Origin: Ramlibacter pinisoli
GTDB taxonomy: Bacteria; Pseudomonadota; Gammaproteobacteria; Burkholderiales; Burkholderiaceae_C
Assembly: GCF_009758015.1 (NCBI RefSeq)
Contig: NZ_WSEL01000006.1
Span: 127,385-191,384 of the forward strand
Direction: 5' to 3'
Length of the DNA stretch: 64,000 bases
Positions within the stretch are counted from its first letter, which is position 1; each line of letters opens with the position of its first letter. A model generated the notes under the pieces. The model searched no databases, was not told the DNA's origin, and was given only the letters and a program-made list of their open reading frames with translations. A program made the position numbers and the translations under genes. Below are positions 60,957 to 64,000 of this stretch, piece after piece.

Positions 60957-61781
60957 TTACTTCTTGCGACGCGAGACGACGAAGGTCTGCGTGCGCTTGT
61001 TGTTACGCGTGCGGTAGCCCTTGGTCAGGTTGCCCCACGGATCCACCGGCGGCTTGCCCGTGCCGGTGCGGCCTTCGCCGCCGCCGTGCGGGTGGTCGAT
61101 CGGGTTCATCGCGACGCCGCGCACCGTCGGGCGGATGCCCATGTGGCGCTTGACGCCGGCCTTGCCGAGCTGGCGCAGGCTGTGTTCCTCGTTGGCAACC
61201 TCGCCGATCGTGGCGCGGCACTCGACGTGCACACGGCGCACTTCGCCGGAGCGCATGCGGACCTGGGCGTAGGTGCCTTCGCGCGCCAGCAGCGTCGCGG
61301 AGGTGCCGGCCGAGCGCGCGATCTGCGCGCCCTTGCCGGGCTGCAGCTCGATGCAGTGGATGGTCGAGCCCACCGGGATGTTGCGGATCGGCAGCGTGTT
61401 GCCGGCGCGGATCGGGGCTTCCGAACCCGACACCAGCTGCGCGCCGACTTCCAGGCCGCGCGGGGCGATGATGTAGCGACGCTCGCCGTCGGCATAGCAC
61501 ACCAGCGCGATGTGGGCCGTGCGGTTCGGGTCGTACTCGATGCGTTCGACCTTGGCCGGCACGCCGTCCTTGTTGCGACGGAAGTCGACCACGCGGTAGT
61601 GGTGCTTGTGGCCACCGCCCTTGTGGCGGGTGGTGATGTGGCCGTTGTTGTTGCGGCCGGCCTTCTGGAACTGGGGCTCCAGCAGCGGCGCGTACGCGTC
61701 ACCCTTGTACAGGTGGTCGCGGGTGACCTTGACCACGGCGCGCTGGCCGGGCGAGGTCGGTTTCATCTTGACGACTGCCAT
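60957..61781 (-). CDS. rplB: 50S ribosomal protein L2
   Basis: 274 residues, near the peptidyl transferase centre. The essential His region [17 protein letters not shown] is intact, as are [18 protein letters not shown] and the C-terminal basic tail. 3 nt after rplW. Confidence 0.99.
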   Translation of the reverse strand: MAVVKMKPTSPGQRAVVKVTRDHLYKGDAYAPLLEPQFQKAGRNNNGHITTRHKGGGHKHHYRVVDFRRNKDGVPAKVERIEYDPNRTAHIALVCYADGERRYIIAPRGLEVGAQLVSGSEAPIRAGNTLPIRNIPVGSTIHCIELQPGKGAQIARSAGTSATLLAREGTYAQVRMRSGEVRRVHVECRATIGEVANEEHSLRQLGKAGVKRHMGIRPTVRGVAMNPIDHPHGGGEGRTGTGKPPVDPWGNLTKGYRTRNNKRTQTFVVSRRKK

Positions 61782-61784
61782 GGT

Positions 61785-62120
61785 TTACGCGGCCTCCCCG
61801 GAGAGGTTGAGTTCCTGGCCCGGCTTGAGCGTCACGTAGGCCTTGCGCACGTTGTCGCGGCGGCCCACCGAGCGGCCGAAGCGCTTGGTCTTGCCCTTGG
61901 TGTTCACCACGGAAACGCCCTTGACCTCGACCTTGAACATCAGTTCAACGGCGGCCTTGATCTCAGGCTTGGTCGCGTTCTGCAGCACCTTGAAGGTCAC
62001 CGAGTTGGCCTTGTCGGCCACGTGCGTCGCCTTCTCGGAGACGATCGGGGCGACCAGCACGGACATCAGGCGGCCTTCGTCGAACTTGCGTTCGGCGGGA
62101 GTGGGGTTCACACGACTCAT
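61785..62120 (-). CDS. rplW: 50S ribosomal protein L23
   Basis: 111 residues, docking site for trigger factor and SRP at the exit tunnel. Core from [15 protein letters not shown] to [11 protein letters not shown] 17-residue N-terminal segment ([17 protein letters not shown]) precedes the usual start, so translation may begin at an internal ATG. Overlaps rplD by 4 nt. Confidence 0.97.
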   Translation of the reverse strand: MSRVNPTPAERKFDEGRLMSVLVAPIVSEKATHVADKANSVTFKVLQNATKPEIKAAVELMFKVEVKGVSVVNTKGKTKRFGRSVGRRDNVRKAYVTLKPGQELNLSGEAA

Positions 62121-62737
62121 GCGAACATCTCCTTGAGCTTGTCGATGGCACCCTTGGTGACCAGCACCTTCTTGTAGTGCACCAGCGACAGCGGATCGGC
62201 GTAACGCGGCTCGACCACGAGCACGTTCACCAGGTTGCGGGAGGCAAGGTACAGGTTCTCGTCGACCTCGTCGGCGATCACCAGCACCGAGTCAAGGTTC
62301 ATGGCCTTGAACTTGGCAGCCAGCTGCTTGGTCTTGGGCGAATCCACCTTCAGGGAATCGACCACCGCCAGGCGGCCCTCGCGGGCGAGCTGCGAGAAGA
62401 TGGACGCCATGCCGGCGCGGTACATCTTCTTGTTGATCTTCTGGGTGAAGTTCTCGTCCGGGCTGTTCGGGAAGATGCGGCCGCCGCCACGCCACAGCGG
62501 CGAGGAGGTCATGCCGGCGCGGGCGCGGCCCGTGCCCTTCTGCTTGAACGGCTTCTTGGTCGAGTGCTTGACCATCTCGCGGTCCTTCTGGGCCCGGGTG
62601 CCCTGGCGGGCATTGGCCTGGAAGGCGACGACGATCTGGTGCACCAGGTCTTCGTTGTATTCACGACCGAACACGGTCTCGGGCGCGTCGACCTTCGACG
62701 CGGCCTGGCCCTGCTCGTTCAGGAGTTCGAGTTGCAT
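62117..62737 (-). CDS. rplD: 50S ribosomal protein L4
   Basis: 206 residues. The tunnel loop is marked by [15 protein letters not shown] and [15 protein letters not shown]. In E. coli L4 also represses the S10 operon through its leader. Coupled to rplC by a 1-nt overlap and to rplW by 4 nt. Confidence 0.98.
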   Translation of the reverse strand: MQLELLNEQGQAASKVDAPETVFGREYNEDLVHQIVVAFQANARQGTRAQKDREMVKHSTKKPFKQKGTGRARAGMTSSPLWRGGGRIFPNSPDENFTQKINKKMYRAGMASIFSQLAREGRLAVVDSLKVDSPKTKQLAAKFKAMNLDSVLVIADEVDENLYLASRNLVNVLVVEPRYADPLSLVHYKKVLVTKGAIDKLKEMFA

Positions 62738-63417
62738 TACTTCGCTCCCTTCTCGGCGACCGGCTTGGCCTTGACCGCCGGGCGCACGGTGACGAAGCCA
62801 CCCTTGGAGCCCGGGACGGCGCCCTTGATCAGCAGCAGCTGGCGGGCTTCGTCGATGCGGATGACGTCGAGGTTCTGGGTGGTGACGGTCTCGTCGCCCA
62901 TGTGGCCGGTCATCTTCTTGCCCGGGAACACGCGGCCCGGGTCCTGCGCCATCGAGATCGAGCCGGGCACGTTGTGCGAACGGCTGTTGCCGTGCGAGGC
63001 GCGCTGCGAGCTGAAGTTGTGGCGCTTGATGGTGCCGGCGAAGCCCTTGCCGATCGAGGTGCCCTGCACGTCGACCTTCTGGCCCACGGCGAACACGTCG
63101 GTCACGGGGATGGTGGCGCCGGCGGCGTACTTGCCGGCGGTGTCCGCGGTGGCGCGGAATTCCTGGATGATCTCGCCCGGCTCCACGCCCGCCTTGGCGA
63201 GGTGGCCAGCCAACGGCTTGGTCACGCGCGAGGTCTTGCGCTTGCCGAACGTGACCTGCAGGGCCACGTAGCCGTCGTTGTCCTGGGTCTTGACCTGGGT
63301 GACGCGGTTGCCCGACACGTCGACCACCGTGACAGGAACAGCGTCCCCGTCATCGGTGAACAGGCGCATCATGCCCACCTTGCGGCCCAGCAACCCGAGG
63401 GAGTTGCTCTGACTCAT
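62737..63417 (-). CDS. rplC: 50S ribosomal protein L3
   Basis: 226 residues. Marks: [25 protein letters not shown] and [23 protein letters not shown]. The ATG at 63417 matches L3 N-termini and has GGAG upstream; a longer in-frame start at 63525 would read through the leader hairpin. First gene after a leader with its own promoter and stem-loops. Confidence 0.98.
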   Translation of the reverse strand: MSQSNSLGLLGRKVGMMRLFTDDGDAVPVTVVDVSGNRVTQVKTQDNDGYVALQVTFGKRKTSRVTKPLAGHLAKAGVEPGEIIQEFRATADTAGKYAAGATIPVTDVFAVGQKVDVQGTSIGKGFAGTIKRHNFSSQRASHGNSRSHNVPGSISMAQDPGRVFPGKKMTGHMGDETVTTQNLDVIRIDEARQLLLIKGAVPGSKGGFVTVRPAVKAKPVAEKGAK

Positions 63418-63508
63418 GTTGTTGCTCCGTTGCTTCCGCCGCAGCCGCTGCAATTGGCTTCTGCGTTTGACGCTCCCCGAAGGAAGCGGCGAAAGAAGGT
63501 TGATAAAA

Positions 63509-63537
63509 GCTCCGCGCCTCGTCAAAAAGCGCGGAGC
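63509..63537 (-). terminator. Attenuator-like stem-loop in the rplC leader
   Basis: GCTCCGCGC and GCGCGGAGC (63529-63537 and 63509-63517) form a perfect 9-bp stem with an 11-nt loop starting TTTTT. On the minus strand it is followed by TTTTATC, as in an intrinsic terminator. It lies 92 nt before the rplC start, downstream of the candidate promoter. Confidence 0.6.
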
Positions 63538-63542
63538 CCGAA

Positions 63543-63572
63543 ATTATAGCCCGCTCTTGCCAAGCCTGGCAA
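63543..63572 (-). promoter_or_regulatory. Candidate sigma70 promoter for rplC
   Basis: TTGCCA (63567-63572 on plus as TGGCAA) and TATAAT (63543-63548) lie 18 bp apart on the minus strand; only one base departs from the consensus. The -35 box lies in the downstream arm of the stem-loop after rpsJ and the -10 immediately follows the stem. Confidence 0.6.
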
Positions 63573-63580
63573 GAGCGGGC
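63549..63580 (-). terminator. 14-bp stem-loop after rpsJ
   Basis: GCCCGCTCTTGCCA (63549-63562) and TGGCAAGAGCGGGC (63567-63580) pair perfectly with a 4-nt loop, 23 nt after the rpsJ stop. The tail on the minus strand is TATAATTT, only partly U-rich, so it may be a weak terminator or a 3'-end stabiliser. Confidence 0.65.
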
Positions 63581-63603
63581 ACTGACTTCCTGTCGAGGAC
63601 GGC

Positions 63604-63918
63604 TTACTGCAGCTTGATCTCGACGTCCACGCCGGCCGGCAGGTCGAGCTTCATCAGCGCGTCCACGGTCTTGTCGGTCGGGTCGACGATGTCCATCAGG
63701 CGCTGGTGCGTGCGGATCTCGAACTGGTCGCGGCTCGACTTGTTGACGTGCGGCGAGCGCAGGATGTCGAAGCGCTTCATGCGCGTCGGCAGGGGCACCG
63801 GGCCCTTGACGATGGCGCCGGTGCGCTTGGCGGTGTCGACGATCTCGGCGGCGGACTGGTCGATCAGCTTGTAATCGAAGGCCTTGAGGCGGATGCGGAT
63901 CTTCTGTTGGGTGGCCAT
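63604..63918 (-). CDS. rpsJ: 30S ribosomal protein S10
   Basis: 104 residues, also the NusE antitermination factor. Marks: [17 protein letters not shown] and the [21 protein letters not shown] loop. 11 nt after tuf, so it belongs to the str/tuf transcript; 186 bp separate it from rplC. Confidence 0.98.
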   Translation of the reverse strand: MATQQKIRIRLKAFDYKLIDQSAAEIVDTAKRTGAIVKGPVPLPTRMKRFDILRSPHVNKSSRDQFEIRTHQRLMDIVDPTDKTVDALMKLDLPAGVDVEIKLQ

Positions 63919-63929
63919 GCTGTTTCGCC

Positions 63930-64000
63930 TTATTCCATGATCTTGGCGACAACGCCGGAGCCGACGGTCTTGCCGCCTTCGCGGATGGCGAAGCGCAGGC
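63930..64000 (-). CDS. tuf: Elongation factor Tu, C-terminal end (cut by window edge)
   Basis: The final 23 codons and TAA stop. The peptide [20 protein letters not shown] plus a short end is the standard EF-Tu C-terminus in domain 3. The rest lies beyond position 64000. Confidence 0.96.
   Translation of the reverse strand, partial: LRFAIREGGKTVGSGVVAKIME

Noticed and set aside
63418..63525. Longer L3 starting at 63525
   Set aside because: The added segment would translate the leader stem-loop, starts at TTG and has no counterpart in L3 proteins.

Overview
The window is about 70% GC with dense, mostly overlapping genes and strong NNC/NNG codon use. Gene content and order point to a betaproteobacterium of the Burkholderiales, most like Comamonadaceae (Ramlibacter/Variovorax type). 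The supporting features are the dat-ybeD-lipB-lipA block, mreBCD-mrdA divergent from gatCAB, the EIIA(Man)-HPr-EI phosphorelay without sugar permeases, the atpIBEFHAGDC operon, and an S10 ribosomal operon that ends after rpsQ. The genus is inferred, not proven. No IS element, prophage, CRISPR array, tRNA or rRNA was found.

Layout. 1-4.3 kb: two small lipoproteins, an acyl-CoA synthetase, and an alpha/beta-hydrolase-like protein whose nucleophile Ser is a Gly. 4.3-9.6 kb (minus): a red-light sensing operon of heme oxygenase (bphO), bacteriophytochrome kinase (bphP), a single-domain receiver and a REC-PAS-kinase-REC hybrid. 9.7-13.4 kb: an AEC permease diverging from rep helicase, then a small secreted protein. 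13.4-16.3 kb: the nitric-oxide defence pair hmp/norR, divergent across a candidate NorR operator. 16.3-18.5 kb: xthA and pyrE, whose start codons overlap, and a coiled-coil DUF4124-like protein. 18.5-21.7 kb: gatCAB. 21.8-26.7 kb: the rod-shape cluster mreB, mreC, mreD, mrdA. 26.7-29 kb (minus): a YheT-type hydrolase, an NTF2-like protein and a Rossmann-fold protein. 29-31 kb: lemA and two TPM-domain proteins. 31.3-32.4 kb: an orphan ABC solute-binding protein. 32.6-39.8 kb (minus): the complete F1Fo ATP synthase operon.

39.9-43.95 kb: an MBL-fold lipoprotein, a class IV aminotransferase, ybeD, lipB and lipA, mostly translationally coupled. 43.96-45.6 kb: an AraC regulator and an EamA exporter, with a 21-bp direct repeat between them. 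45.5-49.1 kb: an aldose epimerase and a class A penicillin-binding protein. 49.1-53.4 kb (minus): lipoprotein, MFS, EIIA, HPr, EI. 53.4-57.9 kb: a type III CoA-transferase with a hydrolase, a thioredoxin-like protein, cytochrome c', cytochrome b561 and a GNAT. 57.9-64 kb (minus): the end of tuf, rpsJ, then rplC-D-W-B-rpsS-rplV-rpsC-rplP-rpmC-rpsQ, a terminator and a peroxiredoxin.

Most of the window is core metabolism and cell structure, and I did not find an obviously unprecedented system. The items most worth a second look are regulatory: a sigma70-type promoter embedded in the stem-loop after rpsJ followed by an attenuator-like hairpin, the NorR operator, the AraC-spaced direct repeat, dyads upstream of the phytochrome operon, and a dispersed-repeat-like element between ptsH and ptsI. 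The hydrolase without a catalytic Ser is also notable.
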